Origin: CAWGAJ01 sp963820545
Lineage (GTDB): Bacteria; Planctomycetota; Planctomycetia; Pirellulales; Thermoguttaceae
NCBI GenBank assembly: GCA_963820545.1
Contig: CAWGAJ010000002.1
Location: forward strand, 744,001 to 808,000
Length of the DNA stretch: 64,000 nt
Reading direction: 5' to 3'
The translations under genes and the position numbers were made by a program. The notes under the pieces are model-generated. The model was given only the letters and a program-made list of their open reading frames with translations. It was not told the origin of the DNA and searched no databases. Below are positions 1 through 8,511 of this stretch, piece by piece; the first letter of the stretch is position 1, and each line of letters begins with the position of its first letter.

Positions 1-48
1 CCGAACTTGTCTCCTTTATGGTTCCAAATGGTTTGAGTTTGATTTGTT

Positions 49-267
49 TTATTCAGCCGAAGTGGTTGATTTGGCAAAGGCGGGTGATTGGGATTCAATG
101 GCTTGCATGGCTTCGCGGTCATATACTTTTTCGCCGCAATCCGGACATTCGTGGTATTCCAAGTTCTTTACGATGTATTTTTGTCCCTGGTATTCTCCAT
201 GCAAATTGCGTCGCACTTTCTTAATGTGTTTGCTACCACAGGATGGACAACCGAGTATTGGTTTCAT
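49..267 (-). CDS. YgiT-type zinc finger protein, probable MqsA-like antitoxin
   Basis: A 72-residue protein with two CxxC pairs (CPSCG near residue 8, CPDCG near residue 41), the layout of the N-terminal zinc domain of MqsA/YgiT antitoxins. The C-terminal HTH domain of full MqsA is missing, so this is the short zinc-finger-only form. It follows the gene at 281-598 on the same strand after 13 bases. The toxin-first order matches MqsRA-type loci. Inference: antitoxin that neutralises the upstream protein. Family recognition is good; the toxin-antitoxin role rests on the pairing. Confidence 0.75.
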   Translation of the reverse strand: MKPILGCPSCGSKHIKKVRRNLHGEYQGQKYIVKNLEYHECPDCGEKVYDREAMQAIESQSPAFAKSTTSAE

Positions 268-280
268 GTTTTTTACCTGT

Positions 281-598
281 TTAAAGGGCCTTTTTAGAAG
301 AGATCATGAAGTAATATGTATCCTGACCGGCGTGAGAAACAATTTTTCCTTTGGAATAAATAGCCAAGCCATTCAAGTTAGTGCTTTGGATGATATATAA
401 ATATTCACGTGCATGTGGTGGTCGAGGATTGGTGGAACGAATGGTTTTATAAATGGCCACGGCATTTAAAATTGATTCCACAACATCCATTTCGGTTATT
501 TGATCGGCCTCCATTTCGATGCGGGCTTTTTCACTAAAGGCATAATTCCCAGACAAGATCACCCTTTTTATCCGTTTCAAAACATCAACCATTCGCAC
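281..598 (-). CDS. DUF4258-like / MqsR-like toxin candidate
   Basis: A 105-residue small basic protein. The segment FSEKARIEMEADQIT followed by a single ILNA helix and a beta-rich C-terminal half resembles DUF4258 proteins, which belong to the RelE/MqsR-like RNase-toxin superfold and are usually paired with YgiT zinc-finger antitoxins. The downstream neighbour at 49-267 is exactly such a partner. An AGGAAG stretch lies a few bases upstream of the ATG. Likely role: mRNA-cleaving toxin of a type II module. Specificity cannot be read from sequence. Confidence 0.65.
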   Translation of the reverse strand: MRMVDVLKRIKRVILSGNYAFSEKARIEMEADQITEMDVVESILNAVAIYKTIRSTNPRPPHAREYLYIIQSTNLNGLAIYSKGKIVSHAGQDTYYFMISSKKAL

Positions 599-704
599 TT
601 CCTCCTTGCCATTATATTTTACATTACTTAAGACACCCAGGGCAAGGCATACTTATTCAAACACTGATGCCTGGTGTTGTGCTTTGATCATATATTTGGC
701 GGCA

Positions 705-2303
705 TTATTCCGCATTGGCCTTGGAAACCTTCTCTTGCCAGAACTCCCGGGCTTGGCGGTGGTATTCCCTTACTTCTTGCTCTTGTTGGGAATCATCGAG
801 ATGGATTTGCTTTGCCCGCTCATCGACCCAATCAAGGAAGAATTGGGCCGCCTTCTTGCTGATCAGCGGCTTGTAGCCGATTTCCACGTAGTAGGGAGCC
901 GTCATGGCAAAACGGAAGGTATTGCCCACGTCGGTTACTGCCCGGATGAGGAACCAGCCGCTCTGGTCAAAATGCAAAATGGGTAATTTGCCGCTTTTGG
1001 CGTACTCGTCAAAACGGATGGAATGTTCCAACTGACCGTTCTTGATGATTTCCAGGTAACTGATCGGATCGCGCACCGAGAGGGTCAAGCCGATTTCAAA
1101 GTCCAGTTGTTCGCCGGGATTTGCCGTAAAAATATGGCCGGGCAATTCGCCGTTGACCGTGGGCCGCATCAGCGGGCCGTTGGTGATCACCACCGCTCCG
1201 GCCCGGAAACTTTGCCACCATTTTTCGTAACTAAATTCGCCGTCCACGTGCACATACATGCGATTATATCCGACCGGATTAGGCGCCGCGCCCGATCCGC
1301 TGCCGGCGCTGGGCGGAATGCGCAGGCCGCACTCGAGCAGTTGAAAATAGATATATTGCGACCAGTAAGGATTGCCAAAGGGATTGGGATAATGGATTTT
1401 ATCGCGGGGTTTGCCGCCGGTTTCATGGGGAATTACCTTTTCGCGGCAGATGTCGCTATGTGCAATCTGGATCGAATCCACCTGTCCCAAGGCCGCGAGC
1501 ACGGGCAAATCCCACCAAAACGGCCGAGTAACGTCGATCCATACATCCGCTCGACTTTTCGCCTCCTGGATGTGTTTCGACAAGGGCGGATATTCACTTT
1601 TGCTTTCCGGCAGTTTGAGTGGCGCCGGCAGATTAAAGTAAAGCACTTCTCCGCCCGGGTGCGACTGGGCCCCGGCCAGCAGATGATAATAACGGTTATC
1701 ATCAAAACGGACCAGCGTCTGTTTAGGCGACGATTTGCCGCTGGGCTGGGATTTATCGTTGGTCCAGGAAATCACTTCGGCCACGTGCAGATCGTCGGCG
1801 AGCATGAGCAATTCCATGTCGCCGGCCGGCCGGCGCACGTCCAAATCGCCCGACCACCACCCCTCGGCCGACATGTCAATAAACCGCCGTAGTTCGATCT
1901 GTTTCGAGTCGTCGGCAAAAGGATTGATGGTAAAATGGCCCTCTTGGTCCAGATATTCCAGGCCGCGTTCTATCACAAACGAATAATTTCCCAGCGGTAA
2001 CTTAAGCAGAATTTTGCCCGGAAAGACAAAATGATCTTGCCAGAACGGGGCATTGTCGGCTTTATGTGGTTTATTGCTGTTGGGACCTGCCAAATGCATC
2101 CGGCAAGGCACTGGTTTGCCCGTGTCTTTGTCCAAGACAATCAATTCCAGTTGCCCACTGGCGGCCCAAGCCGATGCAACTGTAAACCAAATCGCCGACA
2201 AGGAAACCGTTATCGCCGCTGCCGAGGCCAATCGGGCAAAAACGGCAGTGATGGTTCCCGGCAGGTGTGATCGCCGATTTTTAAGCATACTCAGAACCGA
2301 CAT
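705..2303 (-). CDS. secreted CehA/McbA-like protein with altered metal site
   Basis: A 532-residue protein. It has a long N-terminal signal segment (hydrophobic stretch at about residues 24-47 ending in ASAWAAS) and then a beta-sandwich-like region typical of planctomycete CehA/McbA metallohydrolase relatives. The family hallmark is GWxSGDLHVH, the first metal-binding histidines of the PHP fold. Here it reads GWWSGDLDVRR near residue 150, so both histidines are replaced. A later acidic/histidine segment (DGEFSYEKWWQSFRAGAVVITNG) matches the usual C-terminal part of the family. Inference: exported, probably a non-catalytic carbohydrate- or ligand-binding descendant. It is convergent with the upstream dnaJ-like gene only through its start region. 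Confidence 0.6.
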   Translation of the reverse strand: MSVLSMLKNRRSHLPGTITAVFARLASAAAITVSLSAIWFTVASAWAASGQLELIVLDKDTGKPVPCRMHLAGPNSNKPHKADNAPFWQDHFVFPGKILLKLPLGNYSFVIERGLEYLDQEGHFTINPFADDSKQIELRRFIDMSAEGWWSGDLDVRRPAGDMELLMLADDLHVAEVISWTNDKSQPSGKSSPKQTLVRFDDNRYYHLLAGAQSHPGGEVLYFNLPAPLKLPESKSEYPPLSKHIQEAKSRADVWIDVTRPFWWDLPVLAALGQVDSIQIAHSDICREKVIPHETGGKPRDKIHYPNPFGNPYWSQYIYFQLLECGLRIPPSAGSGSGAAPNPVGYNRMYVHVDGEFSYEKWWQSFRAGAVVITNGPLMRPTVNGELPGHIFTANPGEQLDFEIGLTLSVRDPISYLEIIKNGQLEHSIRFDEYAKSGKLPILHFDQSGWFLIRAVTDVGNTFRFAMTAPYYVEIGYKPLISKKAAQFFLDWVDERAKQIHLDDSQQEQEVREYHRQAREFWQEKVSKANAE

Positions 2304-2324
2304 ATGACAACTTTAGCACACCAC

Positions 2325-2344
2325 CCACCCCCGTGACGGGGTGG
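2325..2344. repeat. short palindrome between divergent genes
   Basis: A 7-bp perfect stem (CCACCCC/GGGGTGG) with a 6-base loop lies in the 94-bp gap between the divergent genes at 705-2303 and 2398-3378. There is no T-run, so it is not an obvious terminator. It is one of many small palindromes scattered between genes in this window. Confidence 0.5.
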
Positions 2345-2397
2345 CAACAGGGTACTCCGGCTTGCTGAGGCAAACCCTTTGATCCTAAAATACTGAC

Positions 2398-3378
2398 ATG
2401 GCTGAAGATTATTACAAAATTTTGGGTGTTCCGCGTGAAGCCTCGCAGGCCGAGATCCAAAAGGCCTATTACGACTTGGCCAAGAAATACCATCCCGATA
2501 AAAATCCCGACGATAAAACGGCAAAAAAGAAATTCCAACAAATTCAGGCGGCTTTCGACGTGCTGGGGAACCCGGAAAAACGGGAAATGTACGACCGCTA
2601 TGGCAGCACGTTCGAAACGCACGGCGGCGGCGGACCGCAATATACCCACACATGGACGGGCGGCCCGGGCGGCGGCTTCGGCGGGACGGGATTCAATCCC
2701 GAGGAATTCGATTTCAGCCAATTTTTCGGCGAGCGTTACGGCGGTGAAGCGCCCGGCGGATTCGCCGATCTGCTCGGGCAATTCCGTCGCGGGGGAGGCG
2801 GTCGGGCGAGGAAAAGCCCAGCCGGCTCACATCGCGGCGCCGATATTATCCACGAGGTTCAAGTCCCTTTTGCCACGGCCGTAAGCGGCGGCGAGGTGCA
2901 GCTCAGCCTGCGCCGAGCCTCCGGCAAGACCGACGCCATCACCGTGAAAATTCCCGCCGGCATCGAAGACGGCAAGAAAATCCGCCTGCGCGGCCAGGGC
3001 GAAGCAGCCCCCCGGGGCGGCACGCCAGGCGATATCCTGATCACCGTGCGCGTGGCGCCGCATCCCTTTTTTCAGCGCCGCGGAAATAATCTGATCGTCA
3101 AAGTGCCGGTCACCCTGGGCGAGGCCGCGGCCGGGGCGAAAATCGAGGTGCCCACGCCTCGCGGGATGGTAAGCGTGCATGTGCCGCCGGCCACGTCCAG
3201 CGGCACCAAACTCCGCGTGAAAGGCCATGGCGTGGCCCCGAAAAACGGCCCGGTCGGCGATTTGCTGGCTGAAATTCAAATTGTCTTGCCCAAAAAACTC
3301 ACTCCCGCCGATGGTAATGCCATCCAAGAGATCGACCGGCGTTATCCCCAGGAAGTGCGCAAAGACTTGCATTGGTAG
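2398..3378 (+). CDS. J-domain chaperone, CbpA/DnaJ type II
   Basis: A 326-residue co-chaperone of DnaK. Residues 1-70 form a J domain with the HPD motif (YHPDKN) and the YDRYG end. A Gly-rich linker follows at about 75-140, then the two beta-sandwich substrate-binding domains of DnaJ C-terminal type (about 150-320). The CxxCxGxG zinc fingers of classical DnaJ are absent, so it is the CbpA-like type II form that stimulates DnaK and can bind DNA or unfolded clients. Its stop codon abuts the palindromic repeat at 3379. Confidence 0.9.
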   Translation: MAEDYYKILGVPREASQAEIQKAYYDLAKKYHPDKNPDDKTAKKKFQQIQAAFDVLGNPEKREMYDRYGSTFETHGGGGPQYTHTWTGGPGGGFGGTGFNPEEFDFSQFFGERYGGEAPGGFADLLGQFRRGGGGRARKSPAGSHRGADIIHEVQVPFATAVSGGEVQLSLRRASGKTDAITVKIPAGIEDGKKIRLRGQGEAAPRGGTPGDILITVRVAPHPFFQRRGNNLIVKVPVTLGEAAAGAKIEVPTPRGMVSVHVPPATSSGTKLRVKGHGVAPKNGPVGDLLAEIQIVLPKKLTPADGNAIQEIDRRYPQEVRKDLHW

Positions 3379-3448
3379 GGGGACTGTCCCAATTTTTGCA
3401 TGGGGACTGTCCCAATTTTTGCGAAGCAAAAATGGGACTGTCCCCTTT
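3379..3448. repeat. palindromic repeat family A (GGGACTGTCCC), intergenic copy
   Basis: Two direct copies of GGGGACTGTCCC plus AATTTTTGC, then an inverted copy (GCAAAAATGGGACTGTCCCC). The block starts right after the stop of the J-domain gene and precedes rnpA. The same unit is found inside the coding sequence of three paralogues at 20852, 23030 and 25247. Confidence 0.85.
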
Positions 3449-3482
3449 AGCGGCGTGGGACTATCCACTTCGCATAATGACT

Positions 3483-3842
3483 ATGAAACACCAACGATTC
3501 CGGCCCGAATATCGCCTGCGGCGCAACGCGGATTTTCAACGTGCATATCGCTGCCGTTGCCTTGCCTCGGACGATTGGCTGCTGGTTTATGGCTGTCCAA
3601 ATGGGTTGCCGCACCCGAGACTGGGGCTGTCGGTCTCGCGCAAATTGGACGCAACGGCCGTGGCACGCAATCGCTGGAAACGCTTGCTGCGCGAGGCGTT
3701 CAGGCTCTCTCGCCAGGACCTCCCCCAGGGGATCGATTTGGTGGTGATTCCCCGCAAGAATAACCATCCTGAACTGGACGTATTAAAGCAATCCTTAACC
3801 CGGCTGGCAAAAAAGATAGCCGAAAAATTGAAACTCCCCTAA
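3483..3842 (+). CDS. rnpA: ribonuclease P protein component
   Basis: A protein of about 119 residues that binds the catalytic RNase P RNA and helps process the 5' end of pre-tRNA. The family signature is clear: an RRNADFQRAYR start, LGLSVSRKLDATAVARNRWKR (the conserved RNR region) and LVVIPR near the end. The upstream in-frame extension to 3372 encodes repeat A and is not homologous. ATG at 3477 or 3483 is therefore the likely start, and MKHQRFRPEYRLR fits the family best. The next genes are yidD and acpS; rnpA-yidD adjacency is the common bacterial arrangement. Confidence 0.92.
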   Translation: MKHQRFRPEYRLRRNADFQRAYRCRCLASDDWLLVYGCPNGLPHPRLGLSVSRKLDATAVARNRWKRLLREAFRLSRQDLPQGIDLVVIPRKNNHPELDVLKQSLTRLAKKIAEKLKLP

Positions 3843-3864
3843 AACCTCGTTCAACGGTTCCATT

Positions 3865-3892
3865 GGACCGACACGGTCCGGCTCTGCTTTTT
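3865..3892 (+). terminator. hairpin after rnpA, repeat family E
   Basis: GGACCG-ACA-CGGTCC hairpin, then GGCTCTGCTTTTT. It has the form of a weak terminator after rnpA. The same sequence core (GACCGACACGGTCC plus GGCTCTG) recurs as an inverted pair at 35602-35665, so it is also a dispersed repeat. Confidence 0.5.
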
Positions 3893-3933
3893 GAGTGTCA
3901 CTACTGGTCGCGGCTTTATGATATGATGTAATT

Positions 3934-4188
3934 ATGAAAAGTGGCGCAATATATAAAATAATTCAAGCAATTATTGCCTTGCCCGGCCGGGTATTGATTG
4001 CCGTGGTCGGGCTGTATCGATGGTTTGTCAGTCCCTTGTTGGGCCGGCACTGCCGTTACGAGCCGAGTTGCAGCAAGTATTTCATCGCCGCGGTGCATAA
4101 ATACGGCGCCATCCGGGGAACCTGGCGGGGGATCTTGCGTATCTGCCGCTGCCATCCCTGGAATCCCGGCGGATACGACCCGCCATGA
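3934..4188 (+). CDS. yidD: membrane protein insertion efficiency factor YidD
   Basis: An 84-residue YidD family protein, a membrane-associated helper of YidC-dependent insertion. The hallmarks are visible: YRWFVSPLLGRHCRYEPSCS, the paired cysteines, YFIAAVHKYGAIRGTWRGI, then RICRCHPWNPGGYDPP. Length is normal for the family. It lies about 90 bp downstream of rnpA, the classical neighbour. Confidence 0.93.
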   Translation: MKSGAIYKIIQAIIALPGRVLIAVVGLYRWFVSPLLGRHCRYEPSCSKYFIAAVHKYGAIRGTWRGILRICRCHPWNPGGYDPP

Positions 4189-4228
4189 AAATTATGAATA
4201 CTGAATTAAAAGCCGCTTGCGGCTTCTC

Positions 4229-4256
4229 AATCCTGAACCCCGAATCCTGAATCCTT
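4229..4256. repeat. period-7 repeat spacer upstream of acpS
   Basis: Four heptamers in register (AATCCTG, AACCCCG, AATCCTG, AATCCTT) occupy the spacer just before the acpS start. An AAGCCGC/GCGGCTT hairpin precedes them. They belong to the widespread period-7 spacer class described in the findings. Confidence 0.7.
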
Positions 4257-4259
4257 TTT

Positions 4260-4655
4260 ATGGATATAATCGGCATTGGCACTGACATCACGGAATGCCT
4301 GCGAATTGCCCGGATGATCGAGCGGCACGGCGATTTATTCATCAATCGGGTGTATACGCCCGACGAAATTTCTTACTGCCAGAGCCGCAAACAATCCACG
4401 CAACATTTCACCGGCCGCTGGGCCGCCAAAGAAGCCATTCTCAAGGCCATCGGGACCGGCTGGCGTCGGGGAATTTCCTGGCGCGATATGGAAATCCGCA
4501 ACGATTCTGGGGGCAAACCGATAGTCGCCGTGCGCGGCGGGGTGCGCGAGGTGTTCGAACAACTGGGCATCGGGGAAATTTTAGTCAGCATTTCCCACTG
4601 CCATACCCACGCCACCGCCATCGCCATTGCCGTGGGCGCCAAAAAGGAATCCTGA
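4260..4655 (+). CDS. acpS: holo-[acyl-carrier-protein] synthase
   Basis: A 131-residue AcpS-type phosphopantetheinyl transferase that converts apo-ACP to holo-ACP for fatty acid synthesis, using CoA. Seen motifs: MDIIGIGTDITE at the N-terminus (metal-binding Asp), FTGRWAAKEAILKAIGTGWRRG (the second acidic/catalytic segment) and ISHCHTHATAIAIAV near the end. Length is normal. It is probably co-transcribed with the upstream yidD region. Confidence 0.93.
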   Translation: MDIIGIGTDITECLRIARMIERHGDLFINRVYTPDEISYCQSRKQSTQHFTGRWAAKEAILKAIGTGWRRGISWRDMEIRNDSGGKPIVAVRGGVREVFEQLGIGEILVSISHCHTHATAIAIAVGAKKES

Positions 4656-4815
4656 TCCGGATCACCGCGCTAAATCGCGCGATGTTACAACAATGTGCGG
4701 TACAACAATGTCAGGCTTGCAGTTTAATGTCACCCCATCAATATCAACTGTAGTTCCAGCAAAACTAACTATTGTCCAAAGAAAACATCCCCACCCATTT
4801 CAAAAGGACGCCGCT

Positions 4816-5364
4816 ATGGCTACATCTGATTGGCGCGAACAATTGCCGCAGAAAGTGCGCAACATGCAAATCATCGTGGGTGCTATGTTTTTAGGCTGTT
4901 TCTGCTTATTAATCATCGCGGTATTGGTGGCGAAAGGTCGGAATAACTCAGCCGATTTAACGCTCACTTATGCTGCCCTGGCGTATGCCGGCATTATTTT
5001 AGTACCCTGGATTATTCTTCCCGCTATTGTCGTTTCAAGGGGGCGGAAAGAAATTCGGCGGAGACTGTTTTCTGCGGCTGAACCGGTACGTGATAATACT
5101 ATCAACGACAAAACAGAAAAAGAAACCAGCAAAGCCTTGGCGCTTATGGGATTGTTTCAGACCAAAACCATTATTGCCGGCGCAATGCTGGAAGGGTCCG
5201 CGTTTTTCCTGCTAATTGTCTATATTATAGAACATTCTCCGCTCTCTCTTTTGGCGGCCATCGTGCTGATGATCTTGCTCGTCGCCCAAATGCCGACAAC
5301 AGGTGGAGTGACAAACTGGATCGAAGACCAAATGAGATTGGTCGACCAGGAGCGGGCATTCTGA
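4816..5364 (+). CDS. small integral membrane protein, unknown
   Basis: A protein of about 182 residues, starting MATSDWREQLPQK. The ATG at 4816 is chosen because AAAAGGA lies about 8 bases before it; the upstream in-frame extension is not protein-like. Four hydrophobic segments are visible: two near residues 20-70 (MFLGCFCLLIIAVLVA and TYAALAYAGIILVPWIILPAIVV) and two near 120-165 (FFLLIVYII and LLAAIVLMILLVA). No family is recognised. It sits between acpS and the lipoprotein hydrolase. Confidence 0.65.
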   Translation: MATSDWREQLPQKVRNMQIIVGAMFLGCFCLLIIAVLVAKGRNNSADLTLTYAALAYAGIILVPWIILPAIVVSRGRKEIRRRLFSAAEPVRDNTINDKTEKETSKALALMGLFQTKTIIAGAMLEGSAFFLLIVYIIEHSPLSLLAAIVLMILLVAQMPTTGGVTNWIEDQMRLVDQERAF

Positions 5365-5544
5365 GAGAAACGGCGTTGTTTGCCTAAAAACGGCATTGAC
5401 GGTTGGGCCGGTCTTCTTTAATTTACGCCGCCTTTTCTGTGTCATGCTATGCGCACAGGCCGTCAGACAAACCGCCTGTAATCGCAGAGCTACTGATATT
5501 TCCCATATTTCGCAGATCGTCACAAAATCCTGATCAACGGCGCA

Positions 5545-7564
5545 ATGTTACGGCACGGACATCCAATAGCGTTTGCGCACGGGCAGCTTTTTTCCCCTGC
5601 CAGGGACTTGCTTCGCGCCAGGCGTGCTTGCATTGCTGGCATGCTCGTCGCGCTGGCCTTGACGGCCGGATGCTCGTCGAACAAAGTCACGCTGCGCCCG
5701 GTTCCGCAGAATCCGCTGATGGAGCAGTTGCAATTGACGTCGTTTTATGGGCCGCGCCCAGCGAGCGCACCGAGCAGTTGCTCCGCGTGCATAACTTGAA
5801 ATACGAACCTAAGGCCGATCCCCGTCCCTTGATCAAGCGCCTTCAGGCGTATAACAACTACGCTCCCACGTCGGATCGGGTGTATGCCATGGCGGAACTG
5901 GCCTACCTGGGCGGCAGGGAGGCCCAGAAGAATTTCAAACAAATTTCCCTGGACCTTTACGGCGCATCGGTTCTATATAGTTATCAGTATCTTTTTGACG
6001 ATCGTTACGCGTCCACGCGCAATCCCTACGATCCGCAGTATCGCGCGGCCTGCGATTTGTACAACGGCGCTTTGGAAGGAGCACTGCGCATTGTCTGTGC
6101 AAAAAAGGAGTTGGCGCCGGGCACGACCAAAACTATCGAAACCGCCGCCGGCACTTGGGACATTACGTGCAAGTTGCAAGGCTCCCAATGGCAGGCGCAG
6201 GATTTTGCCCGCTTTGAGTTCGTCTCCGACTATGAAGTCAAAGGATTGAAAAACCTCTATCTTACACACGGCCTGGGCGTTCCGCTGATTGCCGTGCGCC
6301 GCAGTTACAAAGACGAACCAGTGGCTGCTAAATACTATCCAAAGGATTTAAGCTTTCCCGTTACCGCCTTCCTGCGCCGCTCTCCAGCGACAATGGCAGC
6401 GGCGTTCAAGACCTCTCGCACAAGCAGGGAGTGCTGGAACTATACGATCCGTTGAGCATCAGCGAAACCGTGGTCAGCCGTCATCTGGTGCCGCTGGAAA
6501 GCGATCTGACCACGCCGCTGGCCTATTTCCTCTCCAAGCCGGAACTCGACGCCCTGGCCACGGCCGGACTCTTGCGTCCCGAGACCTTGCTGGCCTTGCG
6601 CCCCGACCGTCCGGACCCGATCATGGGACTGTACATGGTGCAGCCCTACGAGCCGGGAAAAATTCCCGTGGTGCTGGTGCACGGTCTGTGGTCGTCGCCC
6701 ATGACCTGGATGGAGATGTTCAACGACCTGCGCTCTACGCCGGAGATCCGCGACAATTATCAATTCTGGTTTTATCTCTATCCCACGGGCCAGCCTTTCT
6801 GGCTCTCGGCGGCCCAGTTGCGCCGCGATCTGGCCGAACTGCGCCAGGTGCTCGATCCCCATCATCAAGAACCGTCTCTGGATCAAATGCTGCTTGTGGG
6901 GCACAGCATGGGTGGACTGATATCGAAATTGCAGACCTTAAGCAGCGGCGACGATTACTGGCGCTTGGTAAGCAAGGTTCCCATCGATCAGCTCAAAGCC
7001 GATCCAAAAACACTGGCGGAATTGCAACAGGAATTTTATTTCCAGCCCAATCCGTCGATTCGTCGCGTGGTCAGCATCGGCACGCCGCACCGCGGTAGCA
7101 GTTTTTCCAATCAGACCACGCAGTGGCTATTGAATAAGATGATCACCCTGCCCGATATGCTGCTCAGCATTCCGCAAAAAATATTCTTGGAAAATCAAGG
7201 GGCCTTTGTGGCCGGCTCGTTGGCCGAGGTGAAAACCAGCATCGACTCGCTTGCGCCCGGCTCGCCGATCTTTCCCGTGATGTTACAAAGCCCGCGCCTG
7301 CCCGAGGTGAAGTATCATAACATCATCGGCGTGGTGCCGCCTCAATGGTGGCTGAGCACAATCGCCAAAGAAAGCGACGGCGTGGTGACCAAGGAAAGCG
7401 CACATCTGGACGATGCCGTCTCGGAAATCATCGTGCCCGCCGATCACACCACGGTCCACGCCCATCCCGCCGCCGTCTTGGAAGTGCGGCGAATACTCCT
7501 GGAACACCTGGCTGAACTCAACGGCCAGCCAAGTGCAAAGGTTGCCGTCAGATTGCGAAGATGA
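5545..7564 (+). CDS. alpha/beta-hydrolase lipoprotein (frame broken twice)
   Basis: Three overlapping reading frames form one protein of about 673 residues. The first part carries a lipoprotein signal (GMLVALALTAGCSS). The middle part (about 5770-6385) is an uncharacterised domain. The last part is an alpha/beta-hydrolase: VVLVHGLWSSPMTWMEM (oxyanion region), LVGHSMGG (nucleophile elbow GHSMG) and a late His (VPADHTTVHAHP). Both breaks, near 5770 and 6385, are repaired by one extra C in a short C run (PRPSERTEQ; RRSPSDNGSG), so they are probably consensus errors. Likely a membrane-anchored esterase or lipase-like enzyme of unknown substrate. Confidence 0.75.
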
Positions 7565-7650
7565 CCGGCCGCGCAATGAGGATTCAAGGTTCAGCACTGT
7601 CCGCCGACCACCGTCCACTGCCCACTATTGTTTTCCTCCGGCCTCCAGCC

Positions 7651-8400
7651 TCACACGCCGTGTTGTTTGCTATGGCGGCGGGCGATTTCGTCGCGCAACC
7701 GGGCGGCGCGCTCGTACTGCTCGGCGGCAATGGCATCGGAGAGTTGTTCGCTAAGAGTTCGGCCCACGCCATATTCGTTGCGCAAGGACTCCTTGAGTTT
7801 CATAAGTTGATTTACCAATTCGTCCTCGGCAAACTGCTCTTCGGCCTCCAACTTGACGTAAGCCGCGCGGATCCCTTCCAAGGCCTGGTCGATTTCTTCC
7901 AGGGCCGCTTCCGGTCCGGAGTCTTCCAAGGCGGCCAAAGTCGCCGCCTGCGCCCGCTGAAAGAGGACAAACGGCCGGTAGTGCTCGTGCGATTGGATCC
8001 ACTCTTGATCGGCGGACCAGGCGCTAACGAAATCCATCAGCGCCAAGGTATGATCGGCGTCGGCCGCCGCTTGGCGGAATGCACGCAACGCCAAACAACA
8101 AATCCTGCGGTGATAAAACTGGAGAAATTCGCGGTCGATTTCCATGCGCTGCTGGTCGGTAAGCGTGAATGATTCGCCCTGATGGACCGCTTGGGCGTTG
8201 AGATAATCGAGATACGTTTCCGCGCCGCCGGGTCTTTGGCCGTCCGGCCGGCCGCTGGTTTCCATCTGCAGCACGCCCATTTCGATGCGCATCTGCATCA
8301 CTTCGCGACCGTCCTCGGCCTTAATCAGCCGCGCGCCGATGGCGCCCGGCTGAAACGGCCACTCGCGAAGAATAAAGTCGATATCTTGTCGTGGGGTCAT
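7651..8400 (-). CDS. UvrB/UvrC-motif (UVR) protein
   Basis: A 249-residue protein. The C-terminus carries a UVR motif (LSDAIAAEQYERAARLRDEI), the short helical hairpin by which UvrB binds UvrC and which also occurs in Clp adaptors such as McsA. The first 200 residues, largely acidic helices, match no family known to me, though this arrangement is frequent in planctomycetes. The start at 8400 has no strong ribosome site. It is transcribed toward the hydrolase and ends 87 bases from it. Inference: adaptor-like role; function unknown. Confidence 0.65.
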   Translation of the reverse strand: MTPRQDIDFILREWPFQPGAIGARLIKAEDGREVMQMRIEMGVLQMETSGRPDGQRPGGAETYLDYLNAQAVHQGESFTLTDQQRMEIDREFLQFYHRRICCLALRAFRQAAADADHTLALMDFVSAWSADQEWIQSHEHYRPFVLFQRAQAATLAALEDSGPEAALEEIDQALEGIRAAYVKLEAEEQFAEDELVNQLMKLKESLRNEYGVGRTLSEQLSDAIAAEQYERAARLRDEIARRHSKQHGV

Positions 8401-8511
8401 GGCGGATGGTTGCCGGCCGTGAAGGAAAATCGAAAACCATCTGTTTAATTATACCTTCTATAGATTCTAAAGAGTATGGAATCCAATCCGACGAAAACAA
8501 GCGTGCAAGTA

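Noticed and set aside
1023..1892. Long plus-strand frame opposite the CehA-like gene
   Set aside because: It is an antisense shadow with biased composition (Gln, His, Arg, Ala rich) and no domain.
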